Below, in pieces: positions 9,071 to 19,600 of a DNA stretch of 64,000 nt. A program made the translations under genes and the position numbers. Source of the stretch: Nitratireductor aestuarii (GTDB taxonomy: Bacteria; Pseudomonadota; Alphaproteobacteria; Rhizobiales; Rhizobiaceae); NCBI RefSeq assembly GCF_014641695.1, contig NZ_BMIF01000002.1, forward strand, positions 62,001-126,000, written 5' to 3'. Position 1 is the stretch's first letter. Each line of letters begins with the position of its first letter. Under the pieces are notes generated by a model that did no database searches, was not told the DNA's origin, and saw nothing but the letters and a program-made list of their open reading frames with translations.

Positions 9071-9163
9071 GTGGCTGTAAATAGTCCCCCCGGATAGCGG
9101 CTGCAAATACTTTGAATTGCCGCACCGCCCAAAGCAATGGTCACTTTGACGTGTGGACTGGTC

Positions 9164-9826
9164 CTAGTCGGCGTTTCGAAGCGCCATTGATGCCGCAAAC
9201 GGTCCCAGAACCGAGAAGAAGATCGTCAGCGCCGCGAGGATCAGGAACGGCGGCAGGAACGGGTCCGGATCGGCCATGGCACCACGGGCAGCGGCGACTC
9301 CGAAGACCAGCACGGGCACTACAAGCGGCAGGATGAGAACGGAGACCAGAAGCCCGCCGCGCGGCAGGGCAACCGTGAGCGCCGAACCGACAGCGCCGAT
9401 GAAGGTGATCGCAGGCGTTCCCACCAGCAGCGTCAGGGTGACAGCGAGGAGGCCGATTGGCGGAACGTTCATGAAGAGGCCGAGGAGCGGTGAGATCACT
9501 ACCAGCGGCAGAACGCTCGTCGTCCAGTGCGCGAGGCACTTGGTGAAGACCGTTAGCGCCAGCATGTGGCGGCTATCAGCCGTCAGCAGAAGGTCGAGCG
9601 AGCCGTCCTCCGCGTCGGCCTGAAACATACGGTCGAGGCCGAGCAGGCTTGCAAGCAGCGCGCCGATCCAGAGGATCGCAGGGCCGATGCGGGCGAGAAG
9701 GTTCAGGTCCGGGCCAACGCCGAAGGGGATCACGGCAACGACCGCGAGGAAGAACAGCGCTCCGGTCAGCGCGCCGCTGCCAGCGCGGCCGGCGAGCTTC
9801 AAGTCCCGCATGTAGAGTGAGAACAT
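9164..9826 (-). CDS. ccmB: heme exporter permease CcmB
   Basis: The product (220 aa) is a polytopic inner-membrane protein with six predicted helices and the CcmB hallmark DRMFQADAEDGSLDLLL after helix 2. With CcmA it forms the ABC module of system I cytochrome c maturation. Length equals the E. coli protein (220). It lies 39 bp downstream of ccmA on the same strand. The product ends MALRNAD, as is common for the family. No irregularities are visible. Confidence 0.95.
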   Translation of the reverse strand: MFSLYMRDLKLAGRAGSGALTGALFFLAVVAVIPFGVGPDLNLLARIGPAILWIGALLASLLGLDRMFQADAEDGSLDLLLTADSRHMLALTVFTKCLAHWTTSVLPLVVISPLLGLFMNVPPIGLLAVTLTLLVGTPAITFIGAVGSALTVALPRGGLLVSVLILPLVVPVLVFGVAAARGAMADPDPFLPPFLILAALTIFFSVLGPFAASMALRNAD

Positions 9827-9865
9827 CTCAGGCGCTCCGGATGCGAGAGGAAGAGAAACGGCGCT

Positions 9866-10474
9866 TCATCGGTTCGCCACCATCTGCAGTTCTTGCGAAT
9901 TTTCGAGCCCCAACGGCAGGTGCGTTGCCGCCACGATCAACCCGCCGCCCGCCAGATGCTGGCGCATCAGTTCGGTGAACTTGGCTTCGGAGCGCTTGTC
10001 GAGGCCAGAGGTCGGTTCATCCAGCAGCCAGAGCGGGCGGTAGCACATGACGAGACGTGCGATCGCCACCCGGCGACGCTGTCCGGTCGAGAGATAGCCG
10101 AACGGAAGGTGGGCGATGTCGAGCAGGCCTACCTGCTCCAGTGCTTCATCAACGGTGCAAAGATGCTCACCCAGGAAGGAGCGCCAGAAGGAGAGGTTCT
10201 CCTCGACCGTGAGTGCGGGCTTCATGGCATTGGTCGCGCCGAGGTAATGGGCGGCCGCACCAGCGTTGGGCCAGGCCTCGCCGCCGCCGGAAAACTCGAT
10301 CGCGCCGTCAGAGGACGGAAGCAGCCCGCCGATGATTCGCAACAGCGTGGACTTTCCGACACCGTTCGGACCGGTCACCAGAACGGCAGATCCGGCTCCA
10401 ACCTCGAACGAAAGGTCCGAAAAAATCAGCTCCCCACCGCGTTCACCGCTGAGGTTTGTCACGGCAAGGCGCAT
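9866..10474 (-). CDS. ccmA: heme exporter ATP-binding protein CcmA
   Basis: The product (202 aa) is the ABC ATPase that powers release of holo-CcmE in cytochrome c maturation. Motifs: Walker A GPNGVGKST at residues 35-43, signature region YLSTGQRRRVAIARL, Walker B LWLLDEP followed by TSGLD, and an H-loop in AATHLPL. The short length is normal for CcmA. It is the first gene of the operon ccmA-ccmB-ccmC-ccmD-ccmG. Its promoter must lie in the 277-bp region shared with the divergent aconitase gene. Confidence 0.95.
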   Translation of the reverse strand: MRLAVTNLSGERGGELIFSDLSFEVGAGSAVLVTGPNGVGKSTLLRIIGGLLPSSDGAIEFSGGGEAWPNAGAAAHYLGATNAMKPALTVEENLSFWRSFLGEHLCTVDEALEQVGLLDIAHLPFGYLSTGQRRRVAIARLVMCYRPLWLLDEPTSGLDKRSEAKFTELMRQHLAGGGLIVAATHLPLGLENSQELQMVANR

Positions 10475-10751
10475 GTTTTCTCCCGTTTCAATGAGAATTG
10501 TCTGGAATCGTTAAGCGTAACCGCCAGAACGGTTTTCCGGTATGGAACTCTTTTGCAAAATTCTCTATATGGCGGTCAACACGCCAGCGGCCGGTGTGAC
10601 CCTCTTTGAACCGATGACTGCGCGCGAGCCGCCTTTAACGGCTTGAGACGCAGGGAGCGGACAGCGGAAATGGCCGTACCCGCAACCTTTGCACCCGTGT
10701 CTCAGGATGTCCGTTCCCGATCGGGATGAAACGACAAGGATAGGATCGCAC

Positions 10752-13442
10752 GTGTCTATGTCTCTTGACAGTTACAATTGCCGTAGGACGATCAAGGTCG
10801 GCCAGACGGAATTCACCTACTACGACCTGAAAGAGGCTGAGAAGAACGGCCTTGCCGGTGTTTCCCGCCTGCCCTTCTCCATGAAGGTGCTGCTGGAGAA
10901 CCTGCTCCGCAAGGAAGACGGCCGCGCCGTCACCAAGGAGAGCATCGAGGCTGTTGCCGCCTGGCTTTCCGACCGCGGCACCGCAGGCGTTGAAATCGCC
11001 TACTCGCCCGCACGCGTGCTGATGCAGGACTTCACCGGCGTTCCCGCCGTTGTAGATCTCGCCGCAATGCGCGACGCAATGGTGGCTCTCGGCGGCGATC
11101 CCAAGAAGATCAACCCGCTGGTACCCGTCGACCTCGTCATCGACCATTCGGTCATCGTCGACGAATTCGGCAGCCCCCGCGCCTTCGACCGCAACGTCGA
11201 GCTCGAGTACGAGCGCAACGGCGAGCGCTACCGCTTCCTGAAGTGGGGTCAGCAGGCGTTCGACAACTTCCGCGTCGTTCCGCCCGGCACCGGCATCTGC
11301 CACCAGGTCAACCTCGAGTACCTCTCCCGCGTTGTCTGGACCCGTGAAGAAGACGGCGTGCACCTCGCCTACCCCGACACCTGCGTCGGTACCGACTCCC
11401 ACACCACCATGGTGAACGGCCTTGGCGTTCTGGCCTGGGGCGTTGGCGGCATCGAGGCTGAAGCTGCCATGCTCGGCCAGCCGGTTTCCATGCTTCTGCC
11501 GGAAGTCATCGGCTTCAAGCTGACCGGAAAGCTCAAGGAAGGCGTCACCGCGACCGACCTCGTGCTGACCGTCACGCAGATGCTGCGCAAGAAGGGCGTT
11601 GTCGGCAAGTTCGTCGAGTTCTTCGGTCCCGGCCTTGCCAACACCACCGCCGCCGACCGCGCAACCATCGGCAACATGGCTCCGGAATACGGCGCAACCT
11701 GCGGCTTCTTCCCGGTTGACGGCGAGACCATCAAGTACCTCGAGACGTCGGGCCGTCCGCGCGAGCAGATCGAGCTGGTTGAAGCCTACTCGAAGGCTCA
11801 GGGCATGTGGCGCGATGCGGACATGCAGGATCCGGTCTTCACCGAAATCCTCGAGCTCGACCTCGGCGACGTCGTTCCGTCCATGGCTGGCCCGAAGCGT
11901 CCGGAAGGCCGCCTGCCGCTGGAGGATATCGCTGGCAATTTCGCCAAGGCGCTCGAAGCCGAGTACAAGAAGACCGTCGACACCGCGAAGCGCTATGCCG
12001 TTGAGGGCGAAAACTTCGACCTCGGCCATGGCGACGTGGTGATCGCTGCAATCACCTCCTGCACCAACACCTCGAACCCGAGCGTGCTGATGGCTGCTGG
12101 CCTTCTGGCACGCAACGCGAACCGTCGTGGCCTGAAGCGCAAGCCGTGGGTCAAGACCTCGCTTGCTCCCGGCTCGCAGGTCGTTGCCGAGTATTTCGCA
12201 AAGGCCGGTCTGCAGGAAGAGCTCGACCAGCTCGGCTTCAACCTGGTTGGCTTCGGCTGCACCACCTGTATCGGTAACTCCGGTCCGCTGCCTGAGGCGA
12301 TCTCGAAGACCATCAACGAGAAGGGCCTGATCGGTGCTGCCGTTCTTTCCGGCAACCGTAACTTCGAAGGCCGCGTTTCTCCGGATGTCCAGGCGAATTA
12401 CCTTGCTTCGCCGCCGCTGGTCGTTGCCTATGCGCTCGCCGGTACCGTCACGAAGGACCTGACCACGGAGCCGCTGGGCGAAGATCAGGACGGCAACCCG
12501 GTTTACCTGCGCGACATCTGGCCGACCTCCGCCGAAGTGCAGGAGTTCATCGCCAACAACGTCACGCGTGAGCTCTACTCCTCCAAGTACGCCGACGTGT
12601 TCAAGGGCGACGAGAACTGGCAGGCGCTGGATGCTCCAAGCGGCCAGACCTACGCCTGGGACGACAAGTCGACCTACGTGCAGAACCCGCCTTACTTCGA
12701 GGGCATGGGCAAGACGGCGCAGGCAGCAGGCTCGATCAAGGGTGCACGCATCCTCGGCCTGTTCGGCGACAAGATCACGACCGACCACATTTCGCCGGCC
12801 GGTTCGATCAAGGCTGCTTCGCCGGCTGGTTCCTACCTGCTCGAAAACGGCGTTTCCGTCGCCGACTTCAACCAGTACGGTACCCGCCGCGGCAATCACG
12901 AAGTGATGATGCGCGGTACCTTCGCCAACATCCGCATCCGCAACCACATGCTGGGTGAGAATGGACGCGAGGGCGGCTACACGATCCACTATCCTTCCAA
13001 GGAAGAGATGCCGATCTACGACGCCGCCATGCAATACAAGCAGGAAGGCACTCCGCTCGTCATCTTCGCTGGCGTCGAATACGGCAACGGTTCGTCCCGC
13101 GACTGGGCTGCCAAGGGCACCAACCTGCTCGGCGTTCGCGCTGTGATCGCTCAGTCCTTCGAGCGTATTCACCGCTCGAACCTCGTCGGCATGGGCGTAA
13201 TTCCATTCGTCTTCGCTGAGGAGACGAGCTGGAAGGAACTCGGCCTGAAGGGCGACGAAATCGTTGAGATCGATGGCATCGAGAACATCAAGCCACGCGC
13301 GACGATGACCGCCAAGATCACCTTCGCCGACGGTTCGGTGAAGGAAGTTCCGCTGCTCTGCCGCATCGATACGCTGGACGAGCTCGAGTACTTCAAGAAC
13401 GGCGGCATCCTGCAGTACGTTCTGCGCGATCTCGCTGCCTAA
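10752..13442 (+). CDS. acnA: aconitate hydratase A
   Basis: The product (896 aa) isomerises citrate to isocitrate in the TCA cycle using a [4Fe-4S] cluster. Cluster cysteines are at about C437 (SCTNTSNP), C503 and C506 (CTTCIGNSG), close to C435/C501/C504 of E. coli AcnA. The swivel-domain signature [14 protein letters not shown] is present. The GTG at 10752 aligns with the N-terminus known from rhizobial AcnA (x-S-x-SLDS-x-NC); the ATG at 10758, two codons later, is an alternative. AAGGATAGGA upstream can serve as ribosome site. Being the AcnA/IRP1-type enzyme, it may respond to iron, but I see no clear iron-regulator box. Confidence 0.96.
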   Translation: MSMSLDSYNCRRTIKVGQTEFTYYDLKEAEKNGLAGVSRLPFSMKVLLENLLRKEDGRAVTKESIEAVAAWLSDRGTAGVEIAYSPARVLMQDFTGVPAVVDLAAMRDAMVALGGDPKKINPLVPVDLVIDHSVIVDEFGSPRAFDRNVELEYERNGERYRFLKWGQQAFDNFRVVPPGTGICHQVNLEYLSRVVWTREEDGVHLAYPDTCVGTDSHTTMVNGLGVLAWGVGGIEAEAAMLGQPVSMLLPEVIGFKLTGKLKEGVTATDLVLTVTQMLRKKGVVGKFVEFFGPGLANTTAADRATIGNMAPEYGATCGFFPVDGETIKYLETSGRPREQIELVEAYSKAQGMWRDADMQDPVFTEILELDLGDVVPSMAGPKRPEGRLPLEDIAGNFAKALEAEYKKTVDTAKRYAVEGENFDLGHGDVVIAAITSCTNTSNPSVLMAAGLLARNANRRGLKRKPWVKTSLAPGSQVVAEYFAKAGLQEELDQLGFNLVGFGCTTCIGNSGPLPEAISKTINEKGLIGAAVLSGNRNFEGRVSPDVQANYLASPPLVVAYALAGTVTKDLTTEPLGEDQDGNPVYLRDIWPTSAEVQEFIANNVTRELYSSKYADVFKGDENWQALDAPSGQTYAWDDKSTYVQNPPYFEGMGKTAQAAGSIKGARILGLFGDKITTDHISPAGSIKAASPAGSYLLENGVSVADFNQYGTRRGNHEVMMRGTFANIRIRNHMLGENGREGGYTIHYPSKEEMPIYDAAMQYKQEGTPLVIFAGVEYGNGSSRDWAAKGTNLLGVRAVIAQSFERIHRSNLVGMGVIPFVFAEETSWKELGLKGDEIVEIDGIENIKPRATMTAKITFADGSVKEVPLLCRIDTLDELEYFKNGGILQYVLRDLAA

Positions 13443-13468
13443 GCAGCACTCGTACATTTGCCAAATCG

Positions 13469-13500
13469 AAGGGCGGGCCTCCGGGCCTGCCCTTTTGTTA
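13469..13500 (+). terminator. rho-independent terminator of acnA
   Basis: An 11-bp GC-rich stem with one G-T wobble (arms 13469-13479 and 13483-13494) and a 3-nt loop is followed by TTTTGTT, 27 bp after the acnA stop. Confidence 0.88.
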
Positions 13501-13552
13501 TGCGATCTACCCACCTTGCACGGCAGAGGACGTATGCTTATCCTTCGAGCCA

Positions 13553-13648
13553 TCTAACGGGGTGCCCGTCTGCGTGGTGCAGTACGGCTGAGAGGCGAAC
13601 GTGCCAACCCGCTGAACCTGATCCGGCTCGTACCGGCGGAGGGATTAG
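13553..13648 (+). promoter_or_regulatory. TPP riboswitch (THI element)
   Basis: The conserved thi-box parts appear in order: GGGGTGCCC at 13559-13567, GGCTGAGA at 13586-13593, then ACCCGCTGAACCTGATCCGG at 13607-13626, and the closing GGCGGAGGGA. This is the thiamine-pyrophosphate aptamer. It ends only a few bases before the thiB start codon at 13653, and GGAGGG of the closing helix can double as the ribosome site. Control is therefore probably at translation initiation: TPP binding would hide the Shine-Dalgarno and shut off thiBPQ. Confidence 0.95.
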
Positions 13649-13652
13649 AAGA

Positions 13653-14690
13653 ATGACTGACGACGCATATTCCCGACATAGCAGGCTTTTCACGACTGCT
13701 CTTCTGGCCGCCGGTGTCTCCTTTGCTGCCGCAGGCCTTGCGGCTGCGCAGGACACGCAGAAGCTCACCATCTACACCTACGAAAGCTTCACGGCCGACT
13801 GGGGCCCTGGCCCGCAGGTGGAAAAAGCGTTCGAAGCCGAATGCGGCTGCGACGTGGAGTTCGTTTCGGTTTCGGATGGTGTCGCACTGCTGAACCGTCT
13901 CCGCCTTGAAAGCGAAGGCAGCAAGGCCGACATCATCCTAGGGCTTGATACGAACCTCACGCACGAAGCCAAGGCGACCGGGCTGTTCGCGCCGCATGGT
14001 ACCGATGTGTCACGGATCGAGGTTCCGGGCAGTTCCTCCGATGATGTCTTCGTACCATACGACTATAGCTATTTCGCATTTATCTTGAATAAGGACTCCG
14101 GCGAGACGCCACCCCAGTCACTGAAGGAACTGGTGGAGGCAGAAAACGACCTGAAGATCCTCATTCAGGATCCGCGAACCTCGACGCCCGGGCTGGGACT
14201 GCTGCTCTGGGTGAAATCCGTCTATGGCGAAGATGCCGCTCAGGCATGGGAAAAGCTGCGGGAGAAGGTACTGACGGTGACACCTGGCTGGAGCGAGGCC
14301 TACGGCCTGTTCACCAATGGTGAAGCGCCGATGGTGCTCTCCTATTCGACCTCACCCGCGTATCATGTGATCGAGGACGATACGCAGCGCTACGAGGCGA
14401 TCGCCTTCTCCGAGGGGCACTATCTGCAGATCGAGGTCGCTGCGCAGACGAAAAAGGGTGCGCAGAACCCGCTCGCCAAGCAGTTTCTGGAGTTCATGCA
14501 GGGGCCTGGGTTCCAGGACGTGATCCCTGAGACCAACTGGATGTTCCCGGCCGGCGAGACCTCGAAGCCGCTCCATCCGGCCTTTGATGCGCTGATCAAG
14601 CCGTCGAAGACGCTGCTCTTTGACCCGCAGGAAGTCGCCGAAAAGCGTAAGGCGTGGGTGGATGAGTGGCTTGCCGTGATGAGCAAGTAA
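13653..14690 (+). CDS. thiB: thiamine ABC transporter, periplasmic substrate-binding protein
   Basis: The product (345 aa) binds thiamine and its phosphates in the periplasm. An N-terminal signal peptide ends near AAGLAAAQ (about residue 32). The mature part starts [20 protein letters not shown], characteristic of ThiB, and [20 protein letters not shown] is also a ThiB-family stretch. The ATG at 13653 directly follows the TPP riboswitch; longer upstream frames run through the aptamer and are not credible. It is the first gene of thiBPQ and ends 3 bp before thiP. Confidence 0.95.
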   Translation: MTDDAYSRHSRLFTTALLAAGVSFAAAGLAAAQDTQKLTIYTYESFTADWGPGPQVEKAFEAECGCDVEFVSVSDGVALLNRLRLESEGSKADIILGLDTNLTHEAKATGLFAPHGTDVSRIEVPGSSSDDVFVPYDYSYFAFILNKDSGETPPQSLKELVEAENDLKILIQDPRTSTPGLGLLLWVKSVYGEDAAQAWEKLREKVLTVTPGWSEAYGLFTNGEAPMVLSYSTSPAYHVIEDDTQRYEAIAFSEGHYLQIEVAAQTKKGAQNPLAKQFLEFMQGPGFQDVIPETNWMFPAGETSKPLHPAFDALIKPSKTLLFDPQEVAEKRKAWVDEWLAVMSK

Positions 14691-14693
14691 GTC

Positions 14694-16310
14694 ATGCGCT
14701 TCAATCGCCGGATTGCCGCTGGCGCGTTTGCGCTGGCGTTCATGGGCGTGCTGGTGTTTGGTGCGCTCCTCGGTTTGCTGCAGGAGGGGCTGCGTAGCAC
14801 CGGCCAGACGCTCGCGGTCTTCGATGGCTATCTATTCCGGATTGCGCGCTTCACGCTATGGCAGGCCGTGCTCTCGACCGTGCTCTCCATAGGACCAGCG
14901 CTGCTGGTAGCGCGCGCCTTCGTGCGGCACCCATCGTTTCCGGGCCGCAAACTGATCCTGCAGCTCTTTGCGGTGCCGCTTGCCCTGCCCGCGATCGTGG
15001 CCGTCATCGGGATCCTCGCGCTCTATGGACGTGCAGGGTATCTTGCTCCGGCAATCTCCGCCCTGTTCGACTGGCGGTGGCCCGGGACCTACGGCCTTTC
15101 CGGCATTCTGCTCGCGCATGTCTTCTTCAACATGCCGATGGCCACGCGGCTGTTTCTGGCGGCGCTGGAGACCATTCCGTCGCATCAGTGGCGTCTCTCC
15201 ACACAGCTCGGAATGGGCGGAATGGCGTCTTTCCGCTTCGTAGAATGGCCGGTGCTGCGCTCGGCCATCCCGGGCGTGGCGGGGCTCGTCTTCCTGCTTT
15301 GCGTAACTTCCTTCACGATCGTCCTGACGCTCGGTGGCGGACCGGGAGCCACGACGCTCGAAGTTGCGATCTATCAGGCATTGCGTTTCGACTTTGATCC
15401 GCAACGCGCCATCGTTCTGACCCTGGTGCAGCTAATGCTCACAAGCGCCATCCTGTGGCTGCTGACGCGTTCCGGCGCGGTTCTGACCGGTGATACCCAT
15501 CTGCCCATCGGTTCGCGTCGGCTGCTCTTCCCGGGCCAGATAGAGCGCATCTTGAACTATACGATCATCGCGCTCGCTTTACTGTTCGTCGGAAGTCCCA
15601 TCGTCACCATCGTTTTGGCTGGATTGAAAGCCGATCTTGCCCGTCTGGCCACCGACCCGGCGGTGCAGCGGGCGACACTCGTGAGCCTGGCGCTTGCATT
15701 CGTGGCAGCGGGGCTGAGCGTCCTCCTGGCATTCGGGCTGGTCGCGGCGCGTAGATCGCTCGAACTGAAGCGGCGCGGATCAAGCGCCGGCTTCTTCGAG
15801 CATCTCACAGATGGCGGCGTGCTGATGGTGCTGGTCATCCCGCCGATCGTGCTGGGTGCGGGCTGGTTCGTGCTGCTGCGAACTTCGGTCGATGTCTTCA
15901 GCGTTGCACCAATCATGGTGGCTTGGGTAAACGCGGTGATGGCGCTGCCCTTCGCCGTGCGCATCATTCGCCCCGCCTATGATGCGGCAAGCCACCGTCA
16001 TGAAAAGCTCTGCTCTTCGCTCGGAATAGCCGGCTTTGCCCGTCTCCGGCTCATAGATTGGCCGCCGATGCGACGACCAGCCTTGCTGGCCTTTGCCTTT
16101 GCCATGGCGCTCTCGCTTGGCGATCTTGGAGTCATCGCGCTGTTTGGCAGCGACCAGGTGCAGACATTGCCCTACCTCCTGCTGCAGCGTATGGGGAGCT
16201 ATCGAACCGCCGATGCGGCGGGGATTGCCTTGTTTGTGGGGATCCTGTGTCTAAGCCTGATGTATGTGGCAGGGCGAGAAAGTGCAGCCGCTGATGCTCC
16301 ATCCCGATAA
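14694..16310 (+). CDS. thiP: thiamine ABC transporter permease
   Basis: The product (538 aa) is a fused-type permease with two homologous six-helix halves (about residues 1-260 and 280-535), the ThiP arrangement also seen in ferric-iron permeases of the SfuB type. Each half has an EAA-like loop for the ATPase; in the first half this is near QLGMGGMASFRFVEWP. The start at 14694 is 3 bp after the thiB stop. The riboswitch and the ThiB/ThiQ neighbours make thiamine the expected substrate. Confidence 0.94.
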   Translation: MRFNRRIAAGAFALAFMGVLVFGALLGLLQEGLRSTGQTLAVFDGYLFRIARFTLWQAVLSTVLSIGPALLVARAFVRHPSFPGRKLILQLFAVPLALPAIVAVIGILALYGRAGYLAPAISALFDWRWPGTYGLSGILLAHVFFNMPMATRLFLAALETIPSHQWRLSTQLGMGGMASFRFVEWPVLRSAIPGVAGLVFLLCVTSFTIVLTLGGGPGATTLEVAIYQALRFDFDPQRAIVLTLVQLMLTSAILWLLTRSGAVLTGDTHLPIGSRRLLFPGQIERILNYTIIALALLFVGSPIVTIVLAGLKADLARLATDPAVQRATLVSLALAFVAAGLSVLLAFGLVAARRSLELKRRGSSAGFFEHLTDGGVLMVLVIPPIVLGAGWFVLLRTSVDVFSVAPIMVAWVNAVMALPFAVRIIRPAYDAASHRHEKLCSSLGIAGFARLRLIDWPPMRRPALLAFAFAMALSLGDLGVIALFGSDQVQTLPYLLLQRMGSYRTADAAGIALFVGILCLSLMYVAGRESAAADAPSR

Positions 16311-17043
16311 CGGATCGCCGCCGAAAAGTGCCGGTCTCGCGCTTGAAAAAATCAGCTTCGCCTATCCGAACGGACCTCAGCTGGCGTTCGACCTCAAGGT
16401 CGAGGCTGGCGACATCGTCTCGGTCATGGGGCCAAGCGGTTCGGGCAAGAGCACACTGCTTAATCTCGTCGCGGGGTTCGAGCAGCCACTCTCCGGCAAG
16501 ATCCTCGTAGACGGCAAGGACGTCACCGGGCTGCCGCCGCACCAGCGCGGCGTCTCCATGATTTTCCAGGAGAACAATCTATTCCCGCATCTGACGGTGG
16601 AGCAGAATGTCGGGCTCGGTCGCTCACCTTCGCTCAAGCTCTCCCCCAAGGACCGGAAGGCTGTGGCCAGCGCTATCGAACGAACCGGGCTGCGCGGAAA
16701 GGCGGATCGTCTGCCATCAGCGCTTTCAGGCGGGGAGCGTCAGCGCGCAGCGCTTGCCCGCGTGCTGGTGCAGCAGAACCCGATCCTCATGCTGGACGAG
16801 CCTCTGGCGTCGCTCGGGCCTGCGCTGAAAGATGAGATGCTGGACCTGATCAAGGAACTTCATCAGTCGCAGGGAATGACAATATTGATGGTAACCCACG
16901 ACCCGCAAGATGCGCTGCGGCTCGCCCGTACGCTTGTCTTTCTGGAAAAGGGCCACATTGTTGCCACAGGAACAACTCAGGAACTGCTGCGCGAAGGTGC
17001 ACCATCTGCTCTGACGGATTATCTCGGGGGACGGGGTGTATGA
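16294..17043 (+). CDS. thiQ: thiamine ABC transporter ATP-binding protein
   Basis: The product (249 aa from the ATG at 16294) is an ABC ATPase with Walker A GPSGSGKST, the Q-loop in IFQENNLFPH, signature ALSGGERQRAALARV, and Walker B ILMLDEPLASLGP. It energises thiamine import through ThiP. The 16294 start overlaps thiP by 17 bases and follows GGGCGAGAA. An ATG at 16264 would add ten residues and is less likely. It is the last gene of the riboswitch-controlled operon. About 100 bp without an obvious terminator separate it from the next gene. Confidence 0.93.
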   Translation: MLHPDNGSPPKSAGLALEKISFAYPNGPQLAFDLKVEAGDIVSVMGPSGSGKSTLLNLVAGFEQPLSGKILVDGKDVTGLPPHQRGVSMIFQENNLFPHLTVEQNVGLGRSPSLKLSPKDRKAVASAIERTGLRGKADRLPSALSGGERQRAALARVLVQQNPILMLDEPLASLGPALKDEMLDLIKELHQSQGMTILMVTHDPQDALRLARTLVFLEKGHIVATGTTQELLREGAPSALTDYLGGRGV

Positions 17044-17143
17044 CGAGTGCTGGCAATGTTAACTGAACTTCGATGAATACGAAGGATATTCAGCTTCTTG
17101 CCTGCTCTCTACGCAGTTGTTAGGTGAATCGTAGGGCGGCTTC

Positions 17144-18673
17144 GTGTTGCATCGAAAGGACAAATCCCTGGCGCACCGCTTTTCCACGTTCCGCGGAATC
17201 AAGGCTTTTGGCGTACATCAGCGCTTGCTCACGGCGAGTGCAATGGTGGCGTTTCTAGCTGCCTGCCAGACGACCGACCTCCTCGAATCGAATTTTACGC
17301 CTGCTTCCAAGGATCCGGCTGTCACGGTCGACACGGTGATGCGCGGCGACCGGGTCGCAAGCCTCGCAGCGCGCCAGCATCCGAAGATCCTGCAGACCTA
17401 TGGCGGTGAGTATTCCGACCCGAAGCTTGAGCGTATGCTCGCTCGCGTCGTCGGCAAGCTGACGCTGGACCCTGACAATCCGGAGCAGACCTACCGCATC
17501 ACCATCCTTGATTCGCCGAACGTGAATGCGTTCGCGCTGCCTGGCGGCTTTCTTTACGTGACGCGCGGGCTCCTGGCGCTCGCCAACGATTCTGCCGAAG
17601 TGGCCGCTGTTCTGGCGCATGAGATGGCCCACGTGACCTCCAATCACGGACTGGAGCGGCAGCGTCTGGAGGCTCAGGCGAAGATCGCCGATCGCGTGGT
17701 CACGGAAGTGCTGAGCACCGACCCAAGTGCGCGGGCCGCATTGGTGCGCGGCAAGCTGCAGCTTGCGCAGTTCTCACGCAATCAGGAGCTCGAGGCCGAC
17801 ACCGTCGGCATTCGGGCCGTCGGCCGCGCCGGATTCGATCCCTATGCGGCGGCACGCTTCCTGCGCTCGATGGACAATTACCAGAAGCTGCGTGATGTTA
17901 GCGGCGCCAGCGATGCGAGCCTCGACTTCCTGGCCAGCCATCCAAATGCGCCGCGGCGTATCGATCTGGCGCAGCAGCACGCGCAGAAGTTCGGCGCCCC
18001 CGGCTATGGCGCGAAGGATCGCGAGCAGTTCCTGGCTGGTATCGACGGCCTGATCTTCGGCGACAAGCCGGAACAGGGCTATGTGCGCGGCAACAGCTTC
18101 CTGCATCCGACGCTCGGCATTGCCTTCTCTGTTCCGGAGGACTTCAAGCTCGACAATTCAGCCGGCGAAGTTATCGCCACGGGGCCGGGCGAACTCGCCT
18201 TCCGCTTCGACGGAGTCACGGTGGACCGCAAGATCTCCATGACGGACTACCTGCGCGGCAACTGGCTTGCCGGTGTCGATGTATCGTCGATCCGGCCGAT
18301 CACCATCGGCGGCAAGGAAGCGGCAACCGCAACCGCGCAGGCGGACCAGTGGAAGTTCAACGTGACAGTGGTTCGGGTGGGCGATCAGGTCTACCGGCTG
18401 CTCACTGGCGCACCGCTTTCCAGCAACAGGCTTGAACAGGTGGCTTCGATCATTGCCGGCAGCTTCCAGGTGCTGAAGCCCTCCGAAGTGGCCGCCTTGC
18501 AGCCCTTGCGCATCCGTATCGTAACGGTAGCTCCGGGAGAAAACGTTGCCAGCCTAGCCAACAGGATGACGGGGGTAAGCCGGAAGCTCGAGCTGTTCCG
18601 CGTTATCAACGGGCTTGGACCGGGGGCGAATGTTTCAGCCGGCGACAAGGTGAAGATCATCACCGACCGGTGA
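17144..18673 (+). CDS. M48 family metalloprotease lipoprotein with C-terminal LysM-like region
   Basis: The product (509 aa, GTG start) has an N-terminal hydrophobic stretch ending in the lipobox LAAC (Cys41), so it is likely an envelope lipoprotein. The peptidase domain has HEMAH at residues 159-163 and NQELEADTVG near 213-222 for the third zinc ligand, as in BepA/Oma1-type M48 enzymes. A long middle domain (about 300-455) follows. The end (VTVAPGENVASLANRM...VSAGDKVKIIT) looks like a LysM fold. The role is probably turnover or quality control of envelope proteins. The gene is convergent with rpoH2. An ATG further in is a possible alternative start. Confidence 0.87.
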   Translation: MLHRKDKSLAHRFSTFRGIKAFGVHQRLLTASAMVAFLAACQTTDLLESNFTPASKDPAVTVDTVMRGDRVASLAARQHPKILQTYGGEYSDPKLERMLARVVGKLTLDPDNPEQTYRITILDSPNVNAFALPGGFLYVTRGLLALANDSAEVAAVLAHEMAHVTSNHGLERQRLEAQAKIADRVVTEVLSTDPSARAALVRGKLQLAQFSRNQELEADTVGIRAVGRAGFDPYAAARFLRSMDNYQKLRDVSGASDASLDFLASHPNAPRRIDLAQQHAQKFGAPGYGAKDREQFLAGIDGLIFGDKPEQGYVRGNSFLHPTLGIAFSVPEDFKLDNSAGEVIATGPGELAFRFDGVTVDRKISMTDYLRGNWLAGVDVSSIRPITIGGKEAATATAQADQWKFNVTVVRVGDQVYRLLTGAPLSSNRLEQVASIIAGSFQVLKPSEVAALQPLRIRIVTVAPGENVASLANRMTGVSRKLELFRVINGLGPGANVSAGDKVKIITDR

Positions 18674-18691
18674 GCCGTCCATTGGTCTCAC

Positions 18692-19546
18692 TCAGTTGGC
18701 GTGGCTTGCGAGTTCCGGATGGCGCTTAACCAGCGCGCTCCGGAGCTTCTCCAGCGCCCGCGTTTCGATCTGGCGCACGCGCTCCTTCGAGATGCCCAGC
18801 GAAGCTCCCAGAGCCTCCAGCGTTGCACCATCTTCCGACAGCCTGCGTTCGCGCACGATCTTCAGCTCACGGCCATTGAGCGTATCGAGCGCCTGGCTGA
18901 GCCACATGGCGCGGCGTTCGCTATCAATCGTTTCCGATACCACCTGATCGGGCGTCGGATCCTCGCTGACGAGGAATTCGATGCGCTCGGCAGCTGAGTC
19001 GCCGTTGAGTTTTGTGTTGAGCGAGGTATCACCACCTGCCAGCCGCATATCCATGCGGGAGACTTCAGCTGGGGTGACGTGGAGCGCGGCAGCCACCTTG
19101 CGATAGATCTCTTCGCTGGGTTCATCACCGCCAAGCCGCTGCAGACGGGCACGGAGCCGCCTCAGATTGAAGAACAGTGCTTTCTGAACGGAACTCGTAC
19201 CGCCGCGGACGATAGACCAATTACGCAGGATGTAATCCTGCATGGAAGCGCGGATCCACCAGCTGGCATAGGTCGAAAATCGTACGTCTCTTGAAGGATC
19301 AAACCTAGCCGCAGCCTCAAGCAGCCCTACATGACCTTCCTGTACAAGGTCAGCCATCGAGAGACCGAAGTGGCGGAACTTGCCTGCCATGGCGATTACG
19401 AGCCGCATATGCGCCTTGGTAATGCCGTGGAGTGCTTTGACGTCCTTTTCCTCCTTCCACCGTATGGCAAGGAGATGTTCTTCTTCGCGCTCCAGATATG
19501 GAGCTGCCATAGCAGCTTTTATAAGCCTGCGTCCGCCTTCCTGCAT
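18692..19546 (-). CDS. rpoH2: RNA polymerase sigma-32-type factor RpoH (second rhizobial paralogue type)
   Basis: The product (284 aa) has sigma region 2 (DLVQEGHVGLLEAAARFDP followed by FSTYASWWIRASMQDYI), the RpoH-specific box QKALFFNLRRLR, and a region 4 helix-turn-helix ending SKERVRQIETRALEKLR. The RpoH box separates it from RpoD and RpoS. The N-terminus LIKAAMAAPYLEREEE resembles RpoH2 of Sinorhizobium. The assignment as RpoH2 is supported by an EcfG/RpoE2-type promoter about 55 bp upstream, as known for S. meliloti rpoH2. It is expected to link the general stress response to a heat/oxidative-stress regulon. Confidence 0.92.
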   Translation of the reverse strand: MQEGGRRLIKAAMAAPYLEREEEHLLAIRWKEEKDVKALHGITKAHMRLVIAMAGKFRHFGLSMADLVQEGHVGLLEAAARFDPSRDVRFSTYASWWIRASMQDYILRNWSIVRGGTSSVQKALFFNLRRLRARLQRLGGDEPSEEIYRKVAAALHVTPAEVSRMDMRLAGGDTSLNTKLNGDSAAERIEFLVSEDPTPDQVVSETIDSERRAMWLSQALDTLNGRELKIVRERRLSEDGATLEALGASLGISKERVRQIETRALEKLRSALVKRHPELASHAN

Positions 19547-19600
19547 GATGTGCTCCTGCTAACACAAGCGAGACAATCGCCTCCGTGGGGCATGAGCTTT

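Noticed and set aside
10635-13553. 972-codon open frame on the minus strand opposite acnA
   Set aside because: It mirrors the codon structure of acnA, which has unmistakable aconitase motifs. The antisense frame resembles no family and results from high GC content.
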